Shown one piece after another: positions 7,628-15,361 of a stretch of 36,200 nucleotides of DNA. Made by a program: the position numbers and the translations under genes. How positions within the stretch are numbered: position 1 is the stretch's first letter; the number at the start of each line of letters is the position of its first letter. The stretch is from Streptomyces sindenensis. GTDB taxonomy: Bacteria > Actinomycetota > Actinomycetes > Streptomycetales > Streptomycetaceae. The stretch covers positions 1 through 36,200 of the forward strand of contig NZ_BMSG01000048.1 in the NCBI RefSeq assembly GCF_014649035.1, in the 5' to 3' direction. The notes under the pieces were generated by a model. That model did not search any database and had not been told where the DNA came from. It saw nothing but the letters and a program-made list of their open reading frames with translations.

Positions 7628-8707
7628 GTGAAGCAACGCTCTGCCAGATCGTTTGCCGCGGCTCTGTCGGTGATGACGGTGATCGTCTCCGCCGCAGCCT
7701 GTTCGACGAAGGCGCCCAACAGCCCGGAGGGCAAGTCGTCGAAGGACGCGAAGATCGCGTTCCTGATGCCCGACATCGCCTCCACCCGCTACGAGCTGTA
7801 CGACGCGCCGCTCTTCAAGGCCAAGGTGAAGGATCTGTGCGGCGGTTGCGAGGTGCTCTACCAGAACGCGGGCGGCGACGCCGCGAAGCAACAGCAGCAG
7901 GCCGACTCCGCCCTCGCTCAGGGCGCCGACGTCATCGTGATCGATCCGGTGGACTCCGCCGCCGCGGCCAGCACCGTCCGTACGGCACAGAGCCGGGGGG
8001 TTCCCGTCATCGCCTACGACCGGCCGATCCCGGCGGTCAGGGCGGACTACTACGTCTCCTTCGACAACGAGAAGATCGGCGCCATGATCGGCCAGTCGTT
8101 GGTCGACCACCTCAAGGCCACCTCGGCCGAGGGCGGCCTCCTCCAGGTCAACGGATCGCCGACCGACGCGGCGGCGGGCCTGATCAAGAAGGGCATCCAC
8201 AGCGCGGTCGACTCCAGCGGGTTCAAGCTCCTCGCCGAGTACGACACGCCGGCCTGGGAGCCGGGGAAGGCGCAGAGCTGGGTCAGCGGCCAGATATCCA
8301 AGTTCCCGGGGAAGATTGCCGGGGTGGCGGCCGCCAACGACGGCACGGGAGGCGGTTCCATCGCCGCGTTCAAAGCGGCCGGGGCCACCGTCCCACCGGT
8401 GACCGGGAACGACGCCGAACTCGCCGCCGCCCAGCGGATCATCAAGGGCGACCAGTACAACACCATCTCCAAGCCCATCAAGACCGTCGCAGAAGCCGCG
8501 GCCGTCGCCGCGTTCTCCTTCGCCGAGGGGAAGAAGCCCACGGGCGAGACCACGCTTTTCGACACTCCCTCGGAGCTCTTCACCCCCACCGTGGTCACCC
8601 GCGAGAACATCGCTGAGGTTCTGGTGGGCGACGGGAAGCCGCTGAAGACCGCCGAGGTGTGCACGGCGACGTACGCGGCGGCCTGTGCCGAGGTGGGCAT
8701 CACGTAG
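7628..8707 (+). CDS. Xylose-type ABC transporter substrate-binding lipoprotein, 359 aa
   Basis: Extracytoplasmic sugar receptor of the periplasmic-binding-protein type I fold. The N-terminus is a lipoprotein signal with a hydrophobic core and SAAAC lipobox (Cys25). The mature protein has the XylF/RbsB-like order: KIAFLMPDIASTRYELYDAPLF, a QQQQADSALAQGADVIVIDPVD helix-strand, VPVIAYDRPI, YVSFDNEKIG and VTGNDAEL. The RYELYDAPLF and IAYDRPI phrases resemble D-xylose-binding XylF. This does not prove xylose is the ligand; members of this subgroup also bind other pentoses and polyols. The start is GTG at 7628 with GGGAG about 8 bases upstream. It is the first gene of an importer with the ATPase and permease that follow. 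Confidence 0.92.
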   Translation: MKQRSARSFAAALSVMTVIVSAAACSTKAPNSPEGKSSKDAKIAFLMPDIASTRYELYDAPLFKAKVKDLCGGCEVLYQNAGGDAAKQQQQADSALAQGADVIVIDPVDSAAAASTVRTAQSRGVPVIAYDRPIPAVRADYYVSFDNEKIGAMIGQSLVDHLKATSAEGGLLQVNGSPTDAAAGLIKKGIHSAVDSSGFKLLAEYDTPAWEPGKAQSWVSGQISKFPGKIAGVAAANDGTGGGSIAAFKAAGATVPPVTGNDAELAAAQRIIKGDQYNTISKPIKTVAEAAAVAAFSFAEGKKPTGETTLFDTPSELFTPTVVTRENIAEVLVGDGKPLKTAEVCTATYAAACAEVGIT

Positions 8708-8775
8708 TCGCGGGCCCGTTCCCTCTCTCCGCCTGCCCTTCTGCCCGCCCGCGCGCCTGCCTCGGAAGGCCGGTC

Positions 8776-9639
8776 ATGACCGCTGAGTCCTTGCCCTCCC
8801 CTCACGAGCCGTCAGGAGGCCCGCTGCTCTTGCTCCGCGGGATCAGCAAGTCCTTCGGCGCCGTCGCCGCACTCACCGATGTCGACCTCGACGTCTCCGC
8901 TGGGCAGGTCGTCGCCCTGGTGGGCGACAACGGCGCGGGAAAATCCACCCTGGTGAAGGTTCTCTCCGGGGTGCACCAGCCGGACGCCGGAACCGTCGGT
9001 TTCGGCCACGGCACCGTATCCATCCCCTCCCCCGCCACCGCGCAGCGGCTCGGCATCGCGACCGTGTTCCAGGACCTCGCCCTGTGCGAGAACCTGAACG
9101 TCGTCGAAAACCTCTTCCTCGGAAGGGAGTTGCGCGGGCTGCGCCTGGACGAGGTGACCATGGAGGTCCGTTCCCGCGCCCTTCTCGGGGAGCTGTCGGC
9201 GAAGATCCCCTCGGTACGGGTCCCGGTCGCGGCCCTGTCCGGTGGCCAGCGGCAGACGGTGGCCATCGCGCGGACCCTGCTGGGGGACCCCAAGGTGATC
9301 ATCCTCGACGAGCCGACGGCCGCGCTGGGCGTCGCGCAGACGGCGGAGGTCCTCAACCTGATCGAGCGGCTGAGCGAGCGCGGCCTGGGCGTCATCATGG
9401 TCAGCCACAACATGGCCGACGTACGGGCCGTCGCCGACACGGTGGTCGTCCTGCGGCTGGGCCGGAACAACGGTGTCTTCGACGCGGCCGAGGCGACGGC
9501 GGCGGATCTGGTGGCCGCCATCACCGGGGCCACCGACAACGTGGTCAGCCGCCGCGCCGGACGGGACCGGGCCGTGGACGAGCGAGCGGCGGCAGCGGAC
9601 AGGGGAACGGAAGCGGCGCACAAGGGGGACGCGTCATGA
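8776..9639 (+). CDS. Sugar ABC transporter ATP-binding protein, single domain, 287 aa
   Basis: Energises the importer. It has one complete nucleotide-binding domain: Walker A GDNGAGKST (50-58), a VFQDLALCENLNVVENLFLG Q-loop region, ABC signature LSGGQRQ (154-160), Walker B VIILDEPTA (174-182) and the H-loop SHN near 215. E. coli XylG and RbsA carry two such domains in about 500 residues; this protein has one, as in many actinobacterial relatives, so it should act as a homodimer. About 25 charged residues follow the domain. ATG 8776 has GGAAGG upstream, and the stop codon overlaps the permease start by ATGA. Confidence 0.93.
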   Translation: MTAESLPSPHEPSGGPLLLLRGISKSFGAVAALTDVDLDVSAGQVVALVGDNGAGKSTLVKVLSGVHQPDAGTVGFGHGTVSIPSPATAQRLGIATVFQDLALCENLNVVENLFLGRELRGLRLDEVTMEVRSRALLGELSAKIPSVRVPVAALSGGQRQTVAIARTLLGDPKVIILDEPTAALGVAQTAEVLNLIERLSERGLGVIMVSHNMADVRAVADTVVVLRLGRNNGVFDAAEATAADLVAAITGATDNVVSRRAGRDRAVDERAAAADRGTEAAHKGDAS

Positions 9640-10892
9640 CGGAGTCGGCCGCTGTCACGAGCCCCGAACCCGCCCACAACGGGGCCGGGCAGCCGACGAC
9701 CTGGTCCGGTCGGGCGCGAAGCCGCCGGCGGGTGGTGTCGGACCGGCTGCGCGGCGGGGACCTCGGCCTCCTGCCCGTCCTCGCCGGCCTCGTCGTGATC
9801 TGGGCCGTCATGCAGATCCTCAACCCCGTCTTCCTTTCGAGCGCGAACCTCACGAACCTCGCCCTGGAGAGCGTGCCGGTCGGCATCATCTCCCTGGGGG
9901 TCGTCTGCGTCCTGCTCGTCGGCCAGATCGATCTGTCGGTCGGGTCGGTCAGCGGACTCAGCGCCGCCGTCCTGGCTGTCCTCTTCGTGGACCGGGGGCT
10001 GCCGGCCTGGCTCGCCGTCACCGCGTCACTGGTCCTCGCGGCTCTGATCGGCTGGTTCTACGCCCAGGTCCACAACCGGATCGGGGTGCCGAGCTTCGTC
10101 ATCACGCTCGGCGGCCTCCTCGGGTTCCTCGGTGTGCAGCTGTGGATCCTCGGGCCCAAGGGCTCGATCAACCTGCCCTTCGACTCGGGCCTCGTGTCCT
10201 TCGCCCAGCTTCAGTTCCTGCCGCCCTGGCTGGCGTACACGCTGGTCGTCGTGGGCGCGGCGGCCTTGTACGCGACAGGTGCCGCCCGCGCCGCGGAGCG
10301 CCGCCGGGCGGGCCTGGCCGCCGCGTCCCGGCGTCTGCTCGTCGCGCGGAGCCTGGCGCTGCTGGCCGGTCTCGGCGGGGCGGTCTGGTATCTCAACCGG
10401 GACCGGGGGGTGGGGTGGATGTTCGTGTTCTTCCTCGCCCTGGTGCTGGTGCTGCACTACGTCCTGTCCCGCACCTCGTTCGGCAAGTCGATGTACGCGG
10501 TCGGCGGCAACATGGAGGCGGCCCGGCGTGCGGGCGTCAACGTGAAGGCCGTCCTCACCGCCGCCTTCGTGCTGTGCACGACGCTCGCCTGTGTCGGCGG
10601 GATGCTCTCCGCCTCACGGCTCGCCGCGGCCAATCAGAGCAGCGGCGGCGGTGACGTCAACCTCAACGCCATCGCCGCGGCCGTCATCGGCGGCACCAGT
10701 CTGTTCGGCGGCCGGGGCACCGCTTTCGCCGCCCTGCTCGGCGTGCTCGTGATCCAGTCCATCTCCAGCGGACTCACTCTGCTGAATCTCGACTCCGCCT
10801 ACCGCTTCATGGTCACCGGCGGGGTACTGCTCCTGGCGGTGTCGCTGGACGCGGTCGCCCGGCGTTCGCGGGTCTCCCACGGCAGGGCCTGA
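9636..10892 (+). CDS. Sugar ABC transporter permease (XylH-like), 418 aa
   Basis: Integral membrane subunit of the BPD_transp_2 type. After a soluble N-terminus of about 45 residues come some ten hydrophobic segments, with the family signatures VCVLLVGQIDLSVGSVSGLSA and, near the C-terminus, AIAAAVIGGTSLFGGRGTAFAALLGVLVIQ. An insertion near residues 205-250, with an Arg/Ala-rich cytoplasmic loop (AARAAERRRAG), is typical of the longer XylH subgroup compared with the roughly 320-residue RbsC. It is translationally coupled to the ATPase through the ATGA overlap. It is the last clear gene of the catabolic operon; the secreted protein 58 bases downstream may share the transcript. Confidence 0.93.
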   Translation: MTESAAVTSPEPAHNGAGQPTTWSGRARSRRRVVSDRLRGGDLGLLPVLAGLVVIWAVMQILNPVFLSSANLTNLALESVPVGIISLGVVCVLLVGQIDLSVGSVSGLSAAVLAVLFVDRGLPAWLAVTASLVLAALIGWFYAQVHNRIGVPSFVITLGGLLGFLGVQLWILGPKGSINLPFDSGLVSFAQLQFLPPWLAYTLVVVGAAALYATGAARAAERRRAGLAAASRRLLVARSLALLAGLGGAVWYLNRDRGVGWMFVFFLALVLVLHYVLSRTSFGKSMYAVGGNMEAARRAGVNVKAVLTAAFVLCTTLACVGGMLSASRLAAANQSSGGGDVNLNAIAAAVIGGTSLFGGRGTAFAALLGVLVIQSISSGLTLLNLDSAYRFMVTGGVLLLAVSLDAVARRSRVSHGRA

Positions 10893-10950
10893 GACACCGT
10901 CCGTATCCGGCAACGCCCGCCCACCCCAGGATCACGCCCCCGGAAGAACC

Positions 10951-12132
10951 ATGCGAAGCCGAGCACGCACGCACGTCGCCACCCTGCTCCTGTCCGCCGT
11001 CCTCGCCTCGGCCGTCCTCGCGGTGAGCGGGGGCTCGGCCCACGCCCGTACACCGTCCCCGTCCTCCGCCTCCGCCTCCGGCCTGCCCGCTTCCGTGGAC
11101 GGCGGAGCCTGGTCGTCCGGGCATCTCCAGGGCACGGCCATCGACCGCCGCCGGGGCCACATGTACTTCTCCTTCACCGATCTGCTGGTCAAGACCGACC
11201 TGGCGGGCAGAGCGATCGGGTCGGTCACCGGGCTCACCGGACATCTGGGCGATCTGGACTTCAACAGCGCGGACGGCCGGGTCTACGGCTCCCTGGAGTA
11301 CAAGGCGGCCCGGGCCTTCTATGTGGCGATCTTCGACGGGTCCCGGATCACCCGGATGAACATGGACGCCCGGACCACCGATGTGCTTTCCACCGTCCAT
11401 CTCCGGGAGGTCGTGCGGGACTACACCGCCGACATGAACGGCGACGGGGTCTTCGACGGCGACACCGGAAACACCCCCGACCACCGCTACGGCTGCAGCG
11501 GAATCGACGGCGTCGCCTTCGGTCCCGATCTGAACGGCAGGGGCGGCGGACGGCTCACGGTCGCGTACGGGGTGTACTCCAACACCGCCCGCACCGACAA
11601 CGACCACCAGGTGCTGCTCCAGTACGACGTGCGCGACTGGCGGAAGTACGAGCGGCCGCTCAGCGAGGACGCGCTGCACACCAGCGGTCCCGCCTCCCCC
11701 GCCGGCAAGTTCTTCGCCTACACCGGCAACACCACCTACGGAGTCCAGAACCTGGAGTACGACGGGGACAGCGGCAACTGGCTGATGGCCGTGTACAAGG
11801 GCAAGAAGGCGGCCTTTCCCAACTACACGCTCTATGTGCTGGACGGCTCGAAGCCCGCCCGCCGGGGTGAGGTGAAAGGGCAGCCGCGCCCCGAGTCCGG
11901 CCGCATCGTCTCCCTCCTGCCGCGCGGGCTGCACCACGAGCCGTCCGGCGTGTACGGCTACGAGTCGGCCGGTCAGTACGGTCTGGTCTCGCTCGACGAC
12001 GGCCGCTACTACGTGGCCGAGGCCGGCACGGTCGACTCCGGGGGAACCACGCTGCAGACCGGCCGGGCCGTGCTGCACCGCTGGACGGGGGCGGTGCCGA
12101 ACCCGTTCGCGGTGCGGGGGCGCGCCGTCTGA
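10951..12132 (+). CDS. Secreted protein with a Ca-binding-type loop, 393 aa
   Basis: A classical signal peptide (basic start, hydrophobic residues 8-27, cleavage near SAHA|RTP) sends this protein out of the cell. The mature part looks beta-rich and propeller-like, with repeated strand phrases such as GTAIDRRRGHMYFSFTDLLV, GDLDFNSADGRVYG and VQNLEYDGDSGNWLMAVY. A DMNGDGVFDGD stretch (about 165-175) matches the DxNxDG calcium-loop pattern of EF-hand or dockerin-like motifs and is followed by DHRYGCSG. I know no characterised family for it. It begins 58 bases after the permease stop, with GGAAG before ATG 10951, so it may belong to the sugar operon and act on extracellular substrate or sense it; that is inference from position only. 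Confidence 0.8.
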   Translation: MRSRARTHVATLLLSAVLASAVLAVSGGSAHARTPSPSSASASGLPASVDGGAWSSGHLQGTAIDRRRGHMYFSFTDLLVKTDLAGRAIGSVTGLTGHLGDLDFNSADGRVYGSLEYKAARAFYVAIFDGSRITRMNMDARTTDVLSTVHLREVVRDYTADMNGDGVFDGDTGNTPDHRYGCSGIDGVAFGPDLNGRGGGRLTVAYGVYSNTARTDNDHQVLLQYDVRDWRKYERPLSEDALHTSGPASPAGKFFAYTGNTTYGVQNLEYDGDSGNWLMAVYKGKKAAFPNYTLYVLDGSKPARRGEVKGQPRPESGRIVSLLPRGLHHEPSGVYGYESAGQYGLVSLDDGRYYVAEAGTVDSGGTTLQTGRAVLHRWTGAVPNPFAVRGRAV

Positions 12133-12216
12133 GCTTGTCCCGGCACGTTCCCCGGCGCGGGTGACAGGGCGGGCCCGCACCGCCGCACCCGGGTGGCCCA
12201 CGTCACATCGGCGCGC

Positions 12217-12243
12217 TGTCAGCAATCGACGCGCTGTCCCGTT
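12217..12243 (+). promoter_or_regulatory. Candidate ECF41-type sigma factor promoter
   Basis: TGTCAGC (12217-12223), 16 bases, then CGTT (12240-12243). As I recall it, the published ECF41 promoter consensus is TGTCACA-N16-CGTC; the spacing is exact and the hexamers differ by two bases and one base. It lies 33 bases upstream of the flavoprotein gene, whose downstream neighbour encodes an ECF41-like sigma factor. This is the arrangement expected for ECF41 and its target. Confidence 0.55.
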
Positions 12244-12275
12244 CAAGGAGTACGCGAACGAGACAGGAGTCCGTC

Positions 12276-13475
12276 ATGACGCTCAGGAAGCACCGCATCG
12301 TCGTACTCGGCGCCGGGTACGCCGGGGCCTTCGCCGCCGGGAATCTGGCCCGCAGGCTCTCCCCGGCGGACACCGAGATCACCGTCGTCAACGCCGCACC
12401 CGACTTCGTCGAGCGGATGCGGCTCCACCAGGTGGCGGCCGGGCAGGACATCGCGCGCCGCAAGCTCGCCGACGTGTTCGCGGGCACCGGGGTGCGACTG
12501 CGGCTGGCCCGGGTGACCGGCCTCGACCCCGAGCGCAGGACGGTCGCCGTGAGCGGCGAGGACGGGCCCGGGGAGCTGCCCTACGACACTCTGCTCTACG
12601 CGCTCGGCAGCTCCGCCGCCCACCACGATGTCCCCGGCGTGGCCGAGTACGCCTTCGACGTGACCGGTCTGGACGCGGCGCTGCGTCTGCGTGAGCGCCT
12701 GGACGGCCTCGACGAGGGCGGGTCCGTCCTCGTCGTCGGGGAGGGGCTGACCGGCATCGAGACCGCGACCGAGCTGGCCGAGTCGCGGCCCGGTCTCTCG
12801 GTCGCGCTCGCCGCCCGTGGTGAGCCGGGCTCCTGGCTCTCCCCCAGGGCCCGCCGTCATCTGAGGGAAGCGTTCGACCGGCTCGGCGTCACCGTGCACG
12901 AGCACACCGCCGTCGCTGCCGTCGAGCCGACCCGGGCGATCACCGCCGACGGTACGGCCCTGCCGGCCGAGGTGACCGTGTGGTCGGCCGGGTTCGCCGT
13001 GCACCCGATCGCGGCCGCCGCCGGCCTGGAGGTCGCCGCCACCGGGCAGATCGTCGTCGACCGGTCCATGCGCTCGGTCTCGCACCCGGACGTCTACGCC
13101 GCCGGTGACTGTGCCTACGCGATCGGGGAGAACGGCCTGCCCCTCCCGATGTCCTGCGCCTCGGCGGGGCTCACCAATATGCAGGCGACCGCCGCGATCA
13201 TCGCGCGTCTGACGGGCGACGAGGTCCCGTCCACGGAGCTGAAGTACTTCGGCAACCACATCAGCCTCGGCCGCCGGGACGCGATCTTCCAGATGGTGGG
13301 CGGGGACGTCCGGTCGAAGTCCTGGTATCTGGGCGGCCGGGCGGCCGCGCGGCTCAAGTCGGGGATTCTGAAGGGGGCCGAATGGGGCATCGCCCATCCG
13401 ACGTTCGGCCTGCCGACGCGCAGGCGGCGGCCGGCTCCGGCGTCCGACCGGGCCGCTGTCCGGGTCGCCGCCTAG
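12276..13475 (+). CDS. NDH-2-like FAD/NAD(P)H pyridine nucleotide-disulfide oxidoreductase, 399 aa
   Basis: Flavoprotein with two dinucleotide-binding folds: an FAD loop GAGYAG (12-17), an NAD(P)H loop GEGLTG (155-160) and the second FAD contact VYAAGDCAY (274-281). There is no CxxxxC redox disulfide, and the layout resembles type II NADH dehydrogenases and AIF-like reductases. The length of 399 is close to the family norm. No C-terminal transmembrane segment is obvious, though the basic tail RRRRPAPA could bind membrane. ATG 12276 has CAGGAG upstream. It is followed 10 bases later by an ECF41-type sigma factor and preceded by a matching promoter; ECF41 sigma factors typically control one adjacent oxidoreductase, epimerase or decarboxylase gene, so this is the probable regulated target. 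Confidence 0.9.
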   Translation: MTLRKHRIVVLGAGYAGAFAAGNLARRLSPADTEITVVNAAPDFVERMRLHQVAAGQDIARRKLADVFAGTGVRLRLARVTGLDPERRTVAVSGEDGPGELPYDTLLYALGSSAAHHDVPGVAEYAFDVTGLDAALRLRERLDGLDEGGSVLVVGEGLTGIETATELAESRPGLSVALAARGEPGSWLSPRARRHLREAFDRLGVTVHEHTAVAAVEPTRAITADGTALPAEVTVWSAGFAVHPIAAAAGLEVAATGQIVVDRSMRSVSHPDVYAAGDCAYAIGENGLPLPMSCASAGLTNMQATAAIIARLTGDEVPSTELKYFGNHISLGRRDAIFQMVGGDVRSKSWYLGGRAAARLKSGILKGAEWGIAHPTFGLPTRRRRPAPASDRAAVRVAA

Positions 13476-13485
13476 GGTGTTCCGC

Positions 13486-14427
13486 ATGGACAGTGCGGCG
13501 GTGGACACGTTCGAGGCCGGTCGGGGCAGGCTGGCCTCGCTCGCGTACCGCCTGCTCGGGTCGGCGGCCGACGCGGAGGACGCCGTGCAGGACACCTTCC
13601 TGCGCTGGCAGGCCGCGGACCGCGAGCGGATCGAGGTGCCGGAGGCGTGGCTGACCAAGGTCCTCACCCATGTCTGCCTCGACCGGCTCCGTTCGGCGCA
13701 GGCGCGTCACGAGCGGGCGGCCGGCGCGTGGCTGCCCGAGCCGCTCCTCGACGGCGACCCGATGCTCGGCCCGGCCGACACGTTCGAGCAGCGGGAGTCG
13801 GTGTCCCTGGCCGTGCTGACCCTTGTCGAGCGCCTCTCGCCGAACGAGCGGGCCGTCTACGTCCTGCGGGAGGCCTTCGCGTACAGCCATGCCGAGATCG
13901 CCGCGATCCTCGACATCTCGGAGGCGGCGAGCCAGCAGCACGCCCATCGGGCCCGGACCCGGCTCGCGGACGAACGGCGTCGCGGCGGCGGTGCGCCTGA
14001 CCCCGCGGCAGCGCGCCGGGTGGTCGAGGAGTTCCTGGCCGCCGCCACGTCGGGGCGCACCGACCGGCTGGTGGCGCTGCTCACGGACGACGTGACGGCG
14101 GTCTCGGACGGCGCGGGTCTGGCCAGGCGGCTGCTGCGGTACCGGACGCCCGAGCGGGTCGCCTCCTTCGTACGGGCCGGGTTCAAGCCCACCCCGGCGA
14201 AGCGCCGGCTGGCCGGTGGCCCCATCACGATGTACGTCGCTCGGGTCAACGGCTCCCCGGCCGTCGTCGCCGTGGTCGGGGAGCGGGTCGTGGGGGCCGT
14301 GGCGTTCGACATCGGCGACGGCAAGGTCTCGGCCCTGTACGGCATCGCCGCCGCGCACCGGCTGACGCGCCTCGACGAGGCCTGGCGGCGGTACGACCCG
14401 GGGGTCCCGGTCGTCGGCGCGTGGTGA
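13486..14427 (+). CDS. ECF41-type RNA polymerase sigma factor (SigJ-like), 313 aa
   Basis: Extracytoplasmic-function sigma factor with region 2 (DAEDAVQDTFLRW, about 29-41), the ECF41 linker WLPEPLL (82-88), region 4 (LSPNERAVYVLREAF...HAEIAAIL, about 117-142) and a long C-terminal SnoaL-like extension (about 175-313). In this group the extension replaces a separate anti-sigma factor and modulates activity. The conserved motifs I recall in it, DGGGK and NPDKL, are altered here: DGAGLA (near 203) and YGIAAAHRLTRL (near 285). ATG 13486 is preferred because AGGGTG sits 7 bases upstream; GTG 13477 is in frame and possible. The gene lies directly after its likely target flavoprotein. The usual ECF41 carboxymuconolactone decarboxylase or epimerase is absent. 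Confidence 0.9.
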   Translation: MDSAAVDTFEAGRGRLASLAYRLLGSAADAEDAVQDTFLRWQAADRERIEVPEAWLTKVLTHVCLDRLRSAQARHERAAGAWLPEPLLDGDPMLGPADTFEQRESVSLAVLTLVERLSPNERAVYVLREAFAYSHAEIAAILDISEAASQQHAHRARTRLADERRRGGGAPDPAAARRVVEEFLAAATSGRTDRLVALLTDDVTAVSDGAGLARRLLRYRTPERVASFVRAGFKPTPAKRRLAGGPITMYVARVNGSPAVVAVVGERVVGAVAFDIGDGKVSALYGIAAAHRLTRLDEAWRRYDPGVPVVGAW

Positions 14428-14449
14428 CCGGGGCCGTGGTGCCGGACGG

Positions 14450-14923
14450 TCACCGGTCGACGTGCGCGGTGATCCACGCTTCGAGCGCCTTCTCGTCGGC
14501 TACGGACGGCAGTTCGGGTGCGCAGGTCAGAGGGGGCTGCTGCCCGAAGGGGTTCTGGTCGTCGGAGCAGAGCACGTGTCCGTGTCTCGTACGGAAGGAT
14601 TCGCAGGCCAGTTCGTGCTCCCAGCTCCATCCACGGCGTGCCAGTTCCGCGTCGAGGGCTTCGACGTCATCGCCCGCCGGTGGTGCCGTCGGCAGTGCGA
14701 CGAACTCCGCGACCGCCTCGGGCGTCAGGGGTCGGAGGGCGAGCAGGGGGACGCGGGTGGGCAGGCCGGTCGCTCCAGGGGCGTCGGGCGGGCGTCGGGG
14801 CCGGGCGCCGTCCGCGTATCGGTGCCACCATGAAGAGGTGACCTCGCACGAAGGGCGGACCGTCCGGCGTCTGGAGCAGGCGATCCTCGACCTGCTGGAG
14901 CAGCGTGGGCCGGCCGCGACCAT
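14450..14923 (-). CDS. Hypothetical protein, start uncertain, 157 aa
   Basis: The C-terminal 110 residues have good Streptomyces codon bias and read like a real protein, with an acidic ALDAELARRGWSWEHELACESFRTRHG segment and a Cys-containing loop CSDDQNPFGQQPPLTC. I do not recognise the family. The problem is the start: between 14450 and 14923 there is no usable ATG or GTG except one far inside, so the nearest start is ATG 14923, which lies antisense inside the DUF3253 gene at 14838. Either the two divergent genes overlap by about 85 bases, or the true start has been lost or shifted. The 3' end faces the sigma-factor gene 22 bases away. Confidence 0.45.
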   Translation of the reverse strand: MVAAGPRCSSRSRIACSRRRTVRPSCEVTSSWWHRYADGARPRRPPDAPGATGLPTRVPLLALRPLTPEAVAEFVALPTAPPAGDDVEALDAELARRGWSWEHELACESFRTRHGHVLCSDDQNPFGQQPPLTCAPELPSVADEKALEAWITAHVDR

Positions 14924-15110
14924 CTGTCCCTCCGATGCCGCGCGCTCGGTGTACGGGGGCGACGACGACGGCTGGCGGTCCCTGATGGAGCCCGCCCGCC
15001 AGGCGGCTCGGCGGCTGGTCGGAGCCGGTCGGGTCGAGATCACCCAGGGTGGGCGGCCGGTCGAGCCGGACGAGGCGCGGGGGCCGATCCGGATCCGCCG
15101 CGTCCGCTGA
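14838..15110 (+). CDS. DUF3253 domain protein, 90 aa
   Basis: A small winged-helix-like protein of the DUF3253 family, recognised from the chain AILDLLEQRGPAATICPSDAAR, then WRSLMEPARQAARRLVGAGRVEITQGG and the ending GPIRIRR. The whole protein is one domain, which is the normal size. The predicted fold suggests nucleic-acid binding, but no function is established that I know of. The start is GTG 14838, preceded by GAAGAG with almost no spacer; the ATG at 14830 is out of frame and stops at once. Its first 85 bases overlap the possible antisense start of the minus-strand hypothetical gene. Confidence 0.82.
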   Translation: MTSHEGRTVRRLEQAILDLLEQRGPAATICPSDAARSVYGGDDDGWRSLMEPARQAARRLVGAGRVEITQGGRPVEPDEARGPIRIRRVR

Positions 15111-15332
15111 CGTCCGCGGAGCAGCGGGTCGCCTCCTGCGGAGCATCGTGACTCGCCGAGGAGGAGGGGCCGCTCGTCGTACGGGGTCATTCTGGGTGGG
15201 CCTCGGCCGGTCGATGCTCACGAGGGGTGCCCGGGGCCGGGAGTCGTGCGACCGGTCGTGCCAACCGGTTCCGCTCAACCCGTCGGACGTACGGCCCAGT
15301 TGAGCCACGCGACCACGCACCCACCCCCGGCT

Positions 15333-15354
15333 GCGCACAGGTGTGCGCTAGATT
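15333..15354 (+). promoter_or_regulatory. Palindrome and -10 box before a probably leaderless gene
   Basis: GCGCACA and TGTGCGC form a perfect 7-bp inverted repeat with a 2-base gap (15333-15348), immediately followed by TAGATT (15349-15354), a fair -10 hexamer. Transcription would start near 15361-15362, at the ATG of the acetyltransferase, and no ribosome binding site is present. The palindrome occupies the promoter spacer, where a repressor would act. Confidence 0.45.
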
Positions 15355-15361
15355 CCCCGCC

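Noticed and set aside
12243..13667. 474-codon minus-strand frame
   Set aside because: Antisense to the flavoprotein with both dinucleotide-binding loops; no domain in the translation.
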